A DNA stretch of 37,318 nucleotides. It comes from a virus. Shown piece after piece: positions 8,166 through 17,232 of this stretch. Within the stretch, counting starts at the first letter, position 1. Every line of letters begins with the position of its first letter. A model generated the notes under the pieces. That model ran no database searches, was not told the DNA's origin, and saw only the letters and a list, made by a program, of their open reading frames with translations. The stretch spans positions 1 through 37,318 of the IMG/VR virus record IMGVR_UViG_3300032245_000134; one strand, 5' to 3'. The position numbers and the translations under genes were made by a program.

Positions 8166-9480
8166 AGACGAATTAAAGCAAGTACAGTTAGCAATACATG
8201 ACCTCATACAAAAAGAACAGTATGATGTTGCAATGCCTATTATTAACGAAGTACTTATGGAATACCCTAATGATGCAGCAACATTAAACTTTGCTGGATA
8301 CATTTGGTTAATGGGTGATAAACCTGCATTTGCATACCAATACTTCCGTAGAGCATTACAAGAACAACCAGGTAATAAAGCATTATGGACTTCTCTAGGT
8401 CGTGCATGTCACGAAATGGATAACTTTGAAGAAGCTATTAAATACTTCTTAAAGTCAGCAGAACTAGACCCTAATTACGCAATGGCATACTCTAATGCTA
8501 GTGCTTCATTAGTTCAAATGTCTAAATGGGAAGATGCAGAAAAGTCAGCTAAGATGGCTTTGGAATGTGACCCTACAGAATTACACGCACAATTAAACCT
8601 AGCTCATAGTTACTTAGCTAAAGGACAATGGGTAGAAGGTTGGAAAGAATGGGGTAAGTCACTAGGTGGCAAGTTCCGTAAAGAATTAGTCTATGGTGAC
8701 GAACCAAGATGGAATGGCGATAAAGACAAAACTATTGTTATCTATGGTGAACAAGGTCTAGGTGATGAGATATTCTATGCTTCATGTATACCTGATGCTA
8801 TAGACATTAGTAAGAAAGTTTATATAGACTGTGACGAAAGACTAGAAACACTATTTAAACGTAGTTTTCCTACAGCAGAAGTGCATGGCACTCGCAAACA
8901 AGACAATGTGGAGTGGTTAGATGGACTTACTTTTGATGCAAGGTGTGGAATTGGTTGTCTCCCCCAATTTTTCAGGACAAACAGCAAGTCTTTTCCTGGG
9001 ACTCCTTTTCTAGTACCAGATAGTGAAAAGGTTGACATGTGGAAGCACATGTTTAAGTCATGGAATAAGACAGTAATTGGTATCACAACTAAAGGTGGTA
9101 CGTTTAGAACTAACTCTAAAGGTCGTCAACTCACAGAAGATGACTTACAACCATTATTAAGACGCAAAGATATACAGTTAGTTAGCTTAGACTATAGCGT
9201 AGAACGCAAAATTGATGGTATTAAATACTTTGAATTTGCAACAGACGCAAAAGACTATGACGAAACAGCATCTATTATAGCTGCATGTGACATGGTTTTA
9301 GGTGTAAATACTACAGCATTGCATTGTAGTGCTGCTATGGGCGTTAAAACATGGTGCTTAGTACCTAAATGGCATCAATGGCGTTATGGACAACCAAGTA
9401 TGCCATGGTATCGCCACATGAGACTAATTTATCAAGACGATAGAACATGGAAAGAAGTCATTGAGCAACTTAATATCTGA
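8158..9480 (+). CDS. TPR protein with C-terminal glycosyltransferase-like domain
   Basis: A 440-residue protein from GTG 8158. Residues 1 to about 165 hold roughly four tetratricopeptide repeats, for example AFAYQYFRRALQEQPGNKAL and AIKYFLKSAELDPNYAMAYS. The remainder (about 190-440) resembles a GT-B fold: IVIYGEQGLGDEIFYAS is typical of TPR-linked, GT9/GT41-like proteins, and MVLGVNTTALHCSAAMG matches the nucleotide-sugar binding segment of heptosyltransferase-like enzymes. Fusions of this kind glycosylate proteins or glycans. The target is unknown; with the GT-A enzyme at 699-1406 and a neighbouring methyltransferase it may decorate virion proteins. Confidence 0.8.
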   Translation: MDKDELKQVQLAIHDLIQKEQYDVAMPIINEVLMEYPNDAATLNFAGYIWLMGDKPAFAYQYFRRALQEQPGNKALWTSLGRACHEMDNFEEAIKYFLKSAELDPNYAMAYSNASASLVQMSKWEDAEKSAKMALECDPTELHAQLNLAHSYLAKGQWVEGWKEWGKSLGGKFRKELVYGDEPRWNGDKDKTIVIYGEQGLGDEIFYASCIPDAIDISKKVYIDCDERLETLFKRSFPTAEVHGTRKQDNVEWLDGLTFDARCGIGCLPQFFRTNSKSFPGTPFLVPDSEKVDMWKHMFKSWNKTVIGITTKGGTFRTNSKGRQLTEDDLQPLLRRKDIQLVSLDYSVERKIDGIKYFEFATDAKDYDETASIIAACDMVLGVNTTALHCSAAMGVKTWCLVPKWHQWRYGQPSMPWYRHMRLIYQDDRTWKEVIEQLNI

Positions 9481-9973
9481 CCAATACAGAGAAATGCAGT
9501 CAAAACTGCATGAAGATGCAAATTATGGTGTAGCAAGTGTAGGATATGCACCACTTGTTGACGTAATTATCAAAGAAAACAAAATAAGATACCTATTAGA
9601 CTACGGTGCAGGTAAATGTAGACTAAAAGATGCTCTTACAGTAGATGTAAAATACACTCCGTATGAGCCAAGTAATGAATTATGGTCATCTACCCCTGAA
9701 CCAACAGAGTTCGTAGCTTGTATTGACGTTCTAGAGCATATAGAGCCTGAATTATTGGATAATGTTCTAAATGACTTACAGCGTGTGACTATGAAATTTG
9801 GACTATTTACGATACATACTGGTCCTGCAGCTAAAATTCTACCAGATGGTCGTAATGCACATCTCATTCAAGAACCACTATCATGGTGGGAAGATAAAAT
9901 TAAATTAAGGTTTAAAATAATTAGGCAAGTAGGTATGACTAACGGTTGTATCTTCTTTGTTAAAAAAGGATAA
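9461..9973 (+). CDS. SAM-dependent methyltransferase-like protein
   Basis: A 170-residue class I methyltransferase-like protein. The glycine-rich SAM loop appears as YLLDYGAGKCRLKDAL and the acidic motif as VACIDVLEHIEPELLDNVL, matching the Methyltransf_11/23 pattern. The start is uncertain: TTG 9461 overlaps the previous gene by 20 bp, while ATG 9494 would shorten the protein by 11 residues without touching the SAM loop. The substrate is unknown. Its close link to the TPR-glycosyltransferase suggests the two modify the same molecule. Confidence 0.75.
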   Translation: MSNLISDQYREMQSKLHEDANYGVASVGYAPLVDVIIKENKIRYLLDYGAGKCRLKDALTVDVKYTPYEPSNELWSSTPEPTEFVACIDVLEHIEPELLDNVLNDLQRVTMKFGLFTIHTGPAAKILPDGRNAHLIQEPLSWWEDKIKLRFKIIRQVGMTNGCIFFVKKG

Positions 9974-9975
9974 TT

Positions 9976-10590
9976 ATGGCTTTCACAAATTATAGTTCGT
10001 TCGTTACAGTAGTAGAGAACTACTTAGCACGAACAGACTTAAGTTCACAAATACCTGACTTCATTCAGTTAGCACAAACAAGAATGTCACGTGACTTAAG
10101 AACTGAAAAGATGCTTAAGGTAGCTACTGCAACATCTACTGGTGGTGACGGAACAATAGCATTACCAAGTGATATGCTAGAGGTTAGAGAAATACACGTA
10201 CAAGGTAACCCAGTAATTAGACTAGAGTATCAGTCACCAGACTTATTCTTTAAGAACGGTCAAACAACATTTTCAGGTTTACCATACTACTTTACAATGC
10301 TAGGTTCAGAGTTTCAATTTGCACCTATATTTGACTCAACAATGACAGTTCAAATATTGTATTATGCTCAACCTACATTTATATCAACAACAACTGCTAG
10401 TAATTTATTCCTAGCTAATTACCCAGACGCTTTATTATATTCAACTCTAGCTGAAGCAGAACCATACTTGATGAATGATGGTCGTATTCAAACATGGTCA
10501 GCTTTATATGACAGAGCAATTGCTAACATTAAGACAAGCGACTTGGGTCAAACATACCCATACACTTCACTAAGCGTAACACCAAGATAA
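9976..10590 (+). CDS. Head-tail adaptor (P22 gp4 / SU10 adaptor-like)
   Basis: A 204-residue protein, with AAGGA just before ATG 9976. The N-terminal helices FIQLAQTRMSRDLRTEKML and the following LPSDMLEVREIHV, together with a C-terminal YLMNDGRIQTWSALYDRAI segment, match the adaptor proteins that join portal to short tail in podoviruses. In such virions twelve copies bind under the portal and close the channel. Placement between capsid and tail genes agrees. Confidence 0.82.
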   Translation: MAFTNYSSFVTVVENYLARTDLSSQIPDFIQLAQTRMSRDLRTEKMLKVATATSTGGDGTIALPSDMLEVREIHVQGNPVIRLEYQSPDLFFKNGQTTFSGLPYYFTMLGSEFQFAPIFDSTMTVQILYYAQPTFISTTTASNLFLANYPDALLYSTLAEAEPYLMNDGRIQTWSALYDRAIANIKTSDLGQTYPYTSLSVTPR

Positions 10591-10600
10591 GGACAATATT

Positions 10601-10987
10601 ATGGCAGAAATGAGTAACTATTTAGAGAACGCATTAATTAACGCTACTCTACGCAATACAACATATACATCACCAGCAACAGTTTATGTATCACTATGGA
10701 CTTCAGACCCTACAGATGCAGGTTCAGGTAATGAAGTATCAGGTGGTTCATACGCTAGAACTTCAGTAACATTTGGCGCACCATCTAACGGTGCTTCACT
10801 TAATAGTTCTGCAGTAGAGTTTCCACAAGCTACAGCTTCATGGGGAACAGTTGCTTATATTGGTATTAATGATGCTTCTACAAGTGGCAATCTTTTATAC
10901 CATACACCATTAACAACATCTAAAACAATTGACACAGGCGATATATTCAAAATTGCTATTGGTAGTCTTTCAGTAACATTATCTTAA
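10601..10987 (+). CDS. Virion structural protein, gp80/tail-fibre-associated type
   Basis: A 128-residue beta-rich protein beginning MAEMSNYLENALINATLRN and containing PATVYVSLWTSDPTDAGSG and SGGSYARTSVTF. This pattern belongs to a widespread phage family often annotated as tail fibre or minor structural protein (Gp80-like). Two in-frame ATGs, at 10601 and 10610, are possible; AAGGA near 10588 favours the first. It opens the fibre block. Confidence 0.75.
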   Translation: MAEMSNYLENALINATLRNTTYTSPATVYVSLWTSDPTDAGSGNEVSGGSYARTSVTFGAPSNGASLNSSAVEFPQATASWGTVAYIGINDASTSGNLLYHTPLTTSKTIDTGDIFKIAIGSLSVTLS

Positions 10988-10995
10988 GGTAAATT

Positions 10996-11970
10996 ATGCC
11001 AGTACCAATGACGCTAGAGCAACTAGACGTTTATGGTAGTTTGGAAAATGTACCATATAGTTTAGATAATACATTTTATGACAATGGCACTACAGTATGT
11101 GGTCCATGGACTTTAGACCAGTTAGACGCATTTGGTAGTCTAGATAATTTAGCTATTTCATTAGATAGCACATTATGGACTACTAATGCTTGTATTAATT
11201 TATCTGATGCTCTTATTACTTCAGATGCAGCAGTTGTTGCAGACGCTACAAGAATAAGAACAAGTAGTGGTGCAGTAGATGCTAACGCTAACGTAGTAGC
11301 AAGTGGTACAAGAATTGCTACAGGTGATGCAGTTATCACAGCAAATGCACAAGTAGAAGCAAACGTCACTAGAATTACATTTAGTAATGCTGATATTACA
11401 GGTAACGCTACTGTAGTTGCTAATGGCGTTAAAATTGTAGTAGGTAATGCAGATATAAATGCTTTAGCTACTGTAGATGCTACAGGATACGCTATATATT
11501 CATCTAGTGGTTCTATTACAGCTACTGCTACAGTATTAGCAGATGGTATTAGAGTCCAATTAGGTGAGGCTTCTATTACAGGTGATGCAACAGTATCATC
11601 TTCTGCAATACGAATTAGAACAAGTGAAGCAGATATAACAGGAACTGCTACAGTCTCAGCAATTGGTGGTGTATTGTATTCAGGTGCTGCAGATATAACA
11701 GCAGAAGCATTATTATCATGTAGTCCAAATGCAATATTCTACGGTATTGGTAATATTTCAGCATTAGCTACCATTGTAGCTTCAGGTACTATATTAGGAG
11801 AAGAATGGTCTCCAGTCACTCCAGGCTCAGAGTCATGGACAGGTGTAACACCAAGTAGTGATACTTGGACAGTAATAACAGCAGGTAGTAGTTCATGGAC
11901 TGATATAGGTTTTGGTTCAGATACATGGACAGCATCAAGTTCAAGTAACGATACATGGTCACAAATTTAA
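10996..11970 (+). CDS. Repetitive beta-solenoid fibre-like protein
   Basis: A 324-residue protein with three repeat zones. Residues 5 to about 65 hold two copies of a TLxQLDxxGSLxN...SLD motif. The middle (about 75-255) is a run of roughly nine units of 20-24 residues built on GxADITAxATVxAxGxRI, as in beta-solenoid fibres. The last 55 residues hold about five copies of SWT / DTW-type units (GSESWTGVTP, SSDTWTVITA, GSSSWTDIGF). No membrane segment. The N-terminal motif also occurs in the nozzle protein at 18092-19513, suggesting a common docking element. Likely a tail fibre or appendage. Confidence 0.75.
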   Translation: MPVPMTLEQLDVYGSLENVPYSLDNTFYDNGTTVCGPWTLDQLDAFGSLDNLAISLDSTLWTTNACINLSDALITSDAAVVADATRIRTSSGAVDANANVVASGTRIATGDAVITANAQVEANVTRITFSNADITGNATVVANGVKIVVGNADINALATVDATGYAIYSSSGSITATATVLADGIRVQLGEASITGDATVSSSAIRIRTSEADITGTATVSAIGGVLYSGAADITAEALLSCSPNAIFYGIGNISALATIVASGTILGEEWSPVTPGSESWTGVTPSSDTWTVITAGSSSWTDIGFGSDTWTASSSSNDTWSQI

Positions 11971-11984
11971 TTACGAGGTAAAAA

Positions 11985-12788
11985 ATGGCAAAGAATAAAA
12001 TCAGTCAGTACGACTCAACAAGTGCTGGCGCAAACTTAAATACAGATATTGCAGGTATTAATATTGATGAGGGTTGCGCACCTTCAGGTATTAACAATGC
12101 TATTAGAACACTCATGGCGCAAATTAGAGACTTACAGTCTGGAGTTAGTGGTGACTCTATTCCTGTAACAGCAGGTGGTACTGGTTCTACTACAACAGCT
12201 TCAGCTAGGTCAGCTTTAGGTCTTGCTATTGGTACAGACGTATTAGCTCCTCCTTCAGGCACAGCTATTTTAAAAGCTAACTCTGGTGGTGCTTTAGCAA
12301 ACGCTTCTGCAGGTACAGACTATGTAGCTCCAGCAACAGCAACTACATTCACAGCTACTCAAACATTTACAGGTTCAACAACAGCTATCGCTGCAGTATT
12401 CCAAGATGCAGCAGAAGTCGCAACAGTATCAGCTACAGCAGCTACAGGTACTATCAACTATGATGCAACTTCACAGTCTGTGTTATACTACACAACAAAC
12501 GCAAGTGCTAACTGGACAGTAAACTTTAGAGGTAATGGCACAACATCTTTAAATACTCTCATGTCAACAGGTCAAGCTATTACATTAGTATTCCTAGTAT
12601 CACAAGGTGCTACAGCTTACTATAACAATGCAGTCACTATTGACGGTACATCTGTAACACCTAAATATCAAGGTGGCACAGCATGGTCAAGTGGTAATGC
12701 TTCAGGAATAGACGCTTACTCTTATACTATCGTCAAGACAGGTTCAGCAACATACACAGTATTCGCAGCTCAAACTCAATTTAAGTAG
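11985..12788 (+). CDS. Tail fibre protein
   Basis: A 267-residue protein. The N-terminus KISQYDSTSAGANLNTDIAG and GINIDEGCAPSGINNAIRTL is a frequent phage fibre-base motif. A VTAGGTGSTTTASARSALGL segment, common in trimeric fibre shafts, comes next. The C-terminal half is Ser/Thr/Ala-rich beta structure ending VKTGSATYTVFAAQTQFK. It probably forms the proximal part of the host-recognition fibre, with the next genes as the distal adhesin. Confidence 0.8.
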   Translation: MAKNKISQYDSTSAGANLNTDIAGINIDEGCAPSGINNAIRTLMAQIRDLQSGVSGDSIPVTAGGTGSTTTASARSALGLAIGTDVLAPPSGTAILKANSGGALANASAGTDYVAPATATTFTATQTFTGSTTAIAAVFQDAAEVATVSATAATGTINYDATSQSVLYYTTNASANWTVNFRGNGTTSLNTLMSTGQAITLVFLVSQGATAYYNNAVTIDGTSVTPKYQGGTAWSSGNASGIDAYSYTIVKTGSATYTVFAAQTQFK

Positions 12789-12797
12789 GAATTAACA

Positions 12798-15707
12798 ATG
12801 TCATTATTGTCAAGACTAGCCGTACAAGCCGCAAGAGCTTATGGTATTCTATCTGCCGCAGATAAAACAAAAGTAGCAGCATCTTATCTTGTTGTTGCTG
12901 GTGGTGGCGGAGGTGGTGGTGGATTAACTTCTACAACAATTGGCGGTGCTGGTGGAGCTGGTGGATTATTATCATCTACAATTACATTATCAACTCTTAA
13001 TACTTATTCTATTACAGTAGGTGCAGGTGGTAATGGGTCTTTAGGTACAGCAGTACCTACATCAGGCTCTAATTCAATATTATCTGGAACAGGAATTACT
13101 ACAGTAACATCTATAGGTGGTGGTAATGGTGCAAATTACACTTCAGCTAATGGTGGTTCTGGAGGTTCAGGTGGTGGTAGCCAAGTTGGTGGAGCTGGAG
13201 GTACAGGAACTGCTGGACAAGGTAATAATGGTGGTACTGGGGTATCTGGAGCAACTGGAGGCGGTGGTGGTGCTAATGCGGTAGGTGGTAATGCTGCTAC
13301 AAATACTGGTGGAACAGGTGGCTCAGGTACTGCATCATCTATATCAGGTAGTTCAGTTACTTATGCTGGTGGTGGTGGCGGTTCAACTTATAATATTGGT
13401 AGTGGTGGAGGTGCTGGTGGCTCTGGAGGTGGTGGAGCAGGCGGTTCAGGTGCAGCAGGTGTTGCAAATGGAACTTCAGGAACTGCAAATACTGGTGGTG
13501 GTGGCGGTGGAGCTGGAACTTATACTGCAAATTCATCTGGAACTACAGGCGGTTCAGGCGGTTCAGGAGTAGTCATCATATCTTACGCATCTGCTACACC
13601 TAAATTCGTAGGTGGTACTCTTACTACTTCAGGTGGTAACCAAATACACACATTCACATCTTCAGGCACATTAAGCCCTCTTACACCTGTAACAGCTAGT
13701 TATTTAGTAGTGGCTGGTGGAGGTGGAGGTGGTGTCTTTTATGGTGGTGGTGGTGGTGCAGGTGGCTATCAAACTTCATCTACTACACTTTATTCAGGTG
13801 CAACTTATGTTGTGACTGTAGGTGCAGGTGGTGCTATTTCTTCAGGAACTGGTAGAGGTTCAAGTGGCGGAAATTCAGTTTTAAGTGGTACAGGTTTAAC
13901 AACAGTAACATCTACTGGCGGTGGAGGTGGCGGTGGTTCTTCAGGTGCTCCTCAAAGTGGGGGTAATGGTGGTTCAGGTGGCGGTGGCGGTGGTTCAGGT
14001 AGTGGTGGAGCTGGTGGTACTGGAATATCAGGACAAGGTTTTGCAGGAGGTACAACAGCAACTGGCTATTCAGGCGGTGGAGGTGGTGCTTCTGCTGTAG
14101 GTGGAAATGCTGTAGCTTCTACAAATGCTGGGGTAGGTGGTGCAGGTTCTGCTTCTTCAATATCAGGAACTTCTACAACTTATGCTGGTGGTGGCGGAGG
14201 TAACGGAGCATTAGGAGGTGCTGGAGGTGGTGGCGGACAAGGTGCTCCAAATGGAGTTTCAAATACTGGTGGTGGAGGTCAAGGGGATGCTGGCTCTGGT
14301 GGCTCTGGTGTAGTTATCATCTCATACGCTGGTTCACAAGTATTTAACGGTGGTCTAGTCACATCATCAGGTGGTAATACTATCCACACATTTACAGCTA
14401 CAGGTGCTTTAACACCACTTACTAATAACCTAAACAATTCTTTAAGGTTTAGAAATAGTGCTAGTGCTTATCTATCAAGAACACCAACTTTAGCTAGTTC
14501 AAGAACTACATGGACATGGAGTGGTTGGGTAAAAAGAGGTAGATTAACTACAGGTTATATTCAAGGACTATTTGCTGGTGTTGATAGTTCAGCAAATACA
14601 ATTGTTACAGGCTTTAGGTTTACAGCTACAGATGCTTTAGAATTAATTAGCTATAATGCAGGATATACAGGTCAAATAGTTACTACTCAATTATTTAGAG
14701 ACCCATCTGCTTGGTATCATTTGGTTGCTGTTTATGATACAACTCAAGCAACTGCAGCTAATAGAACTAGAATTTATGTTAATGGACAACAAGTAACAGC
14801 ATTTTCAACTGCTACATACCCTTCACAAAATTATAATGGCTTTGTAAATACAACAGGTCTTCATGTAAATGGAGCTGCATTATACAGTGGAGTTATTGAG
14901 CATTTAGATGGTTATTTAGCAGATGTAAACTTCATTGACGGTCAAGCACTAGAACCATATTACTTCGGTAATAATGACGCTAACGGTGTATGGAAACCAG
15001 TTAAATACACAGGTATGTATGGCACTAACGGTTTCTACCTAACATTTGGTAACACAACATCTACCACAACATTAGGCTACGATAGTTCAGGTAACGGTAA
15101 CAATTGGACAACTAACAACATTAGCTTAACAGCAGGCACAACTTATGATGCTATGCTAGATGTTCCTACTAATACAAGTGCGACTGTGGCTAATTATGCT
15201 ACTTTAAACCCTTTAATACCTGTAACTACAACTACTGTAACTAATGGTAATTTAAGTTTAAACTCTTATAATCCTAGCGGTTCTGTATTTGGAACTATTG
15301 GTGTTTCTAGTGGCAAATGGTATTTTGAAATGGTTGCATATACAGACGCTATGAGTGGTATTTCAGGCACTCCAAATGGAGGTGCTTTTCCAGGTGCTGC
15401 ATCAAATGCTTACACTTGGGACTCAGCAGGTGCAACTAAATATAGTAATGGAAGTGGTGCAAGTTATGGTTCTGCTACATCTAATGGCGATATTGTTGGT
15501 GTAGCATTTGACCTTGATAGCGGTTCTATTACATTCTATAAAAACAATGTAAGTCAAGGAGTAGCATATACATTTACTCCTAGCGGAACTTATTTCCCAG
15601 CATTTAGAAATGGTTCTTCCACTAATACATCAGTAAACTTTGGACAACGACCATTCTCTTACACACCTCCTACAGGCTATGTAGCACTAAACACATATAA
15701 CCTATAA
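12798..15707 (+). CDS. Large Gly-rich adhesin with LamG and SPRY domains (5' piece of a split fibre)
   Basis: A 969-residue protein. Two related glycine-rich modules, at about residues 29-290 and 301-541, each open with YLVVAGGGGGGG, end with GGSGVVIISYA and are followed by a GGN-IHTFT motif, so they arose by duplication. Residues 549 to about 725 form a LamG/concanavalin-like lectin domain (TWTWSGWVKRG, IYVNGQQVTAF, LDGYLADVNFIDGQALEPYY). Residues about 838-958 form a SPRY domain (SSGKWYFEMVAY, VGVAFDLDSGSITFYKNN). Glycine-rich modules and lectin domains fit receptor binding. The protein ends YVALNTYNL, where relatives I know continue into the domain now encoded at 16207-17232. Confidence 0.88.
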   Translation: MSLLSRLAVQAARAYGILSAADKTKVAASYLVVAGGGGGGGGLTSTTIGGAGGAGGLLSSTITLSTLNTYSITVGAGGNGSLGTAVPTSGSNSILSGTGITTVTSIGGGNGANYTSANGGSGGSGGGSQVGGAGGTGTAGQGNNGGTGVSGATGGGGGANAVGGNAATNTGGTGGSGTASSISGSSVTYAGGGGGSTYNIGSGGGAGGSGGGGAGGSGAAGVANGTSGTANTGGGGGGAGTYTANSSGTTGGSGGSGVVIISYASATPKFVGGTLTTSGGNQIHTFTSSGTLSPLTPVTASYLVVAGGGGGGVFYGGGGGAGGYQTSSTTLYSGATYVVTVGAGGAISSGTGRGSSGGNSVLSGTGLTTVTSTGGGGGGGSSGAPQSGGNGGSGGGGGGSGSGGAGGTGISGQGFAGGTTATGYSGGGGGASAVGGNAVASTNAGVGGAGSASSISGTSTTYAGGGGGNGALGGAGGGGGQGAPNGVSNTGGGGQGDAGSGGSGVVIISYAGSQVFNGGLVTSSGGNTIHTFTATGALTPLTNNLNNSLRFRNSASAYLSRTPTLASSRTTWTWSGWVKRGRLTTGYIQGLFAGVDSSANTIVTGFRFTATDALELISYNAGYTGQIVTTQLFRDPSAWYHLVAVYDTTQATAANRTRIYVNGQQVTAFSTATYPSQNYNGFVNTTGLHVNGAALYSGVIEHLDGYLADVNFIDGQALEPYYFGNNDANGVWKPVKYTGMYGTNGFYLTFGNTTSTTTLGYDSSGNGNNWTTNNISLTAGTTYDAMLDVPTNTSATVANYATLNPLIPVTTTTVTNGNLSLNSYNPSGSVFGTIGVSSGKWYFEMVAYTDAMSGISGTPNGGAFPGAASNAYTWDSAGATKYSNGSGASYGSATSNGDIVGVAFDLDSGSITFYKNNVSQGVAYTFTPSGTYFPAFRNGSSTNTSVNFGQRPFSYTPPTGYVALNTYNL

Positions 15708-16219
15708 TGAAAAGACTAGACTTAATAGGACATAAATTTACTAAACTAACTGTCACAGAGTTTGCTGGCATGGATAATGCTAAACAAAGTATGTGGAAAG
15801 TTAAATGTGAATGTGGAACAGAGAAAACTGTAAAAGGTTATGCTTTAAGAAATGGCAATACAAAGTCATGTGGATGCCTTCTTGTAGAACAAGGAAGAAA
15901 AGCAGGTTTAAGTCATGGCACTCACAGAATGAGCAATACACGCACATATAAAAGTTGGGACGCTATGAAGGCTAGATGTTTAAACTATAAAAGCACAAGC
16001 TATCTATTTTATGGTGCATTAGGTATTAAAATTTGTGATAAATGGATAACATTTGAAGGCTTCTATGAAGATATGGGAGATAGACCTGAAGGAACAAGTT
16101 TGGATAGAATTAATCCATTTGGTGATTATAATAAAGAAAATTGTAGGTGGGCTGATAAAAAAACTCAACTACACAACAGTCGTAAAAATTATATTAAGGA
16201 AGTAATATGCCGACCATAA
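15707..16219 (+). CDS. HNH/AP2-type homing endonuclease
   Basis: A 170-residue protein. The N-terminal zinc-type part has WKVKCECGTEKTV and TKSCGCLL. The middle is TRTYKSWDAMKARC, followed by YGALGIKICDKW, and the HNH-like core is SLDRINPFGDYNKENCRWA, all hallmarks of free-standing phage homing endonucleases. These cut intron- or insert-less alleles and copy themselves by repair. The start overlaps the fibre stop (TAATG) and the end overlaps the next fibre ORF, so the insertion is about 500 bp and almost entirely coding. It appears to interrupt the fibre gene. Confidence 0.87.
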   Translation: MKRLDLIGHKFTKLTVTEFAGMDNAKQSMWKVKCECGTEKTVKGYALRNGNTKSCGCLLVEQGRKAGLSHGTHRMSNTRTYKSWDAMKARCLNYKSTSYLFYGALGIKICDKWITFEGFYEDMGDRPEGTSLDRINPFGDYNKENCRWADKKTQLHNSRKNYIKEVICRP

Positions 16220-17232
16220 ATAAAGGCAGTGACTATTTTGGTGTATTAACATACACAGGTGATGGAGCTGCAAGTAAAACTGTTGTAGATACAAGTGCTG
16301 TTACCTTTCAGCCTGACTTTGTATGGATAAAAAGTAGAAGTGGTGCTACAGACCATGCTTTATATGACGCTGTTCGTGGAACTACTAAAGACTTGGTATC
16401 TAACTCTACCGCAGCAGAAACAACACAATCTACAGGATTAACTAGCTTTGTTAATGGTGGCTTTACTATAGGTAATTTAGCTAAACTAAATACAAGTGGT
16501 GCTACTTATACAGCATGGTGTTGGAAAGCAAACGGTGCTGGTTCATCTAACACTAATGGCTCTATTACATCTACTGTATCTGTAAATACAACTGCTGGGT
16601 TTAGTATTGTGACTTATACAGGAAATGGAACTGCTGGAGCTACAGTTGGACATGGACTAGGGGTTGCTCCTAGTATGGTAATAATTAAGAATAGAACTGC
16701 CGCAGCTCAAAATTGGCTTGTATGGCATAAATCTATTTCACAAGCAATTCAAACATCATCTGTAATAACATTAAATGGTTATACTGGAAGTACATTATTA
16801 AATGGAACAGGTGCTTCATTTACATACGCTTTTGACTCACAAATTAATGGCTCTACTAATTCAATGTTAGCTTATTGCTGGGCAGAAATAGCAGGCTTTA
16901 GTAAATTTGGTTCTTACACAGGTAATGGTTCTACTGATGGTGTATTTGTATATACAGGATTTAGACCTAAATATATAATGGTTAAAAGAACAACTGGAAC
17001 TGTATATGCTTGGTGTGTATGGGACTCTGCTCGTGAAACATATAACGTAGAAAATGCAATTTTAACTGCAAATACATCTAATGCAGAAAATACAGGAACT
17101 TTATATGTAGACTTTTTAAGTAATGGTTTTAAATTTAGAAGTTATAGTAATGGTTCTGAAAATGCTAGTGGTGAGCCATATATTTATGCCGCTTTTGCAG
17201 AGTCACCATTTAAGATTAGTAATAGTAGATGA
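16207..17232 (+). CDS. C-terminal fibre domain (DUF7483-type), 3' piece of a split fibre
   Basis: A 341-residue protein with an AAGGA site six to seven bases before ATG 16207. It repeats a YTGDG/YTGNG unit (VLTYTGDGAASKTVVD, IVTYTGNGTAGATVGH, FGSYTGNGSTDGVFVY) and has FQPDFVWIKSRSGATDHALY, typical of domains that directly follow LamG/SPRY modules in phage fibres. The first codons (PTINKGSDYF) read naturally after the YNL end of the gene at 12798-15707, so the two were probably one protein before the HNH gene entered. Whether the separate pieces reassemble is unknown. Confidence 0.82.
   Translation: MPTINKGSDYFGVLTYTGDGAASKTVVDTSAVTFQPDFVWIKSRSGATDHALYDAVRGTTKDLVSNSTAAETTQSTGLTSFVNGGFTIGNLAKLNTSGATYTAWCWKANGAGSSNTNGSITSTVSVNTTAGFSIVTYTGNGTAGATVGHGLGVAPSMVIIKNRTAAAQNWLVWHKSISQAIQTSSVITLNGYTGSTLLNGTGASFTYAFDSQINGSTNSMLAYCWAEIAGFSKFGSYTGNGSTDGVFVYTGFRPKYIMVKRTTGTVYAWCVWDSARETYNVENAILTANTSNAENTGTLYVDFLSNGFKFRSYSNGSENASGEPYIYAAFAESPFKISNSR

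Noticed and set aside
13285-13572. A Val/Leu/Gln-rich 95-residue frame in the adhesin gene
   Set aside because: It is a by-product of GGT/GGA glycine codons read in a shifted frame.
15707-16219. Group I intron or intein at the fibre split
   Set aside because: The insert is filled by the HNH ORF, leaving no room for intron core sequence, and both sides have stop/start signals rather than splice motifs or a continuous frame.
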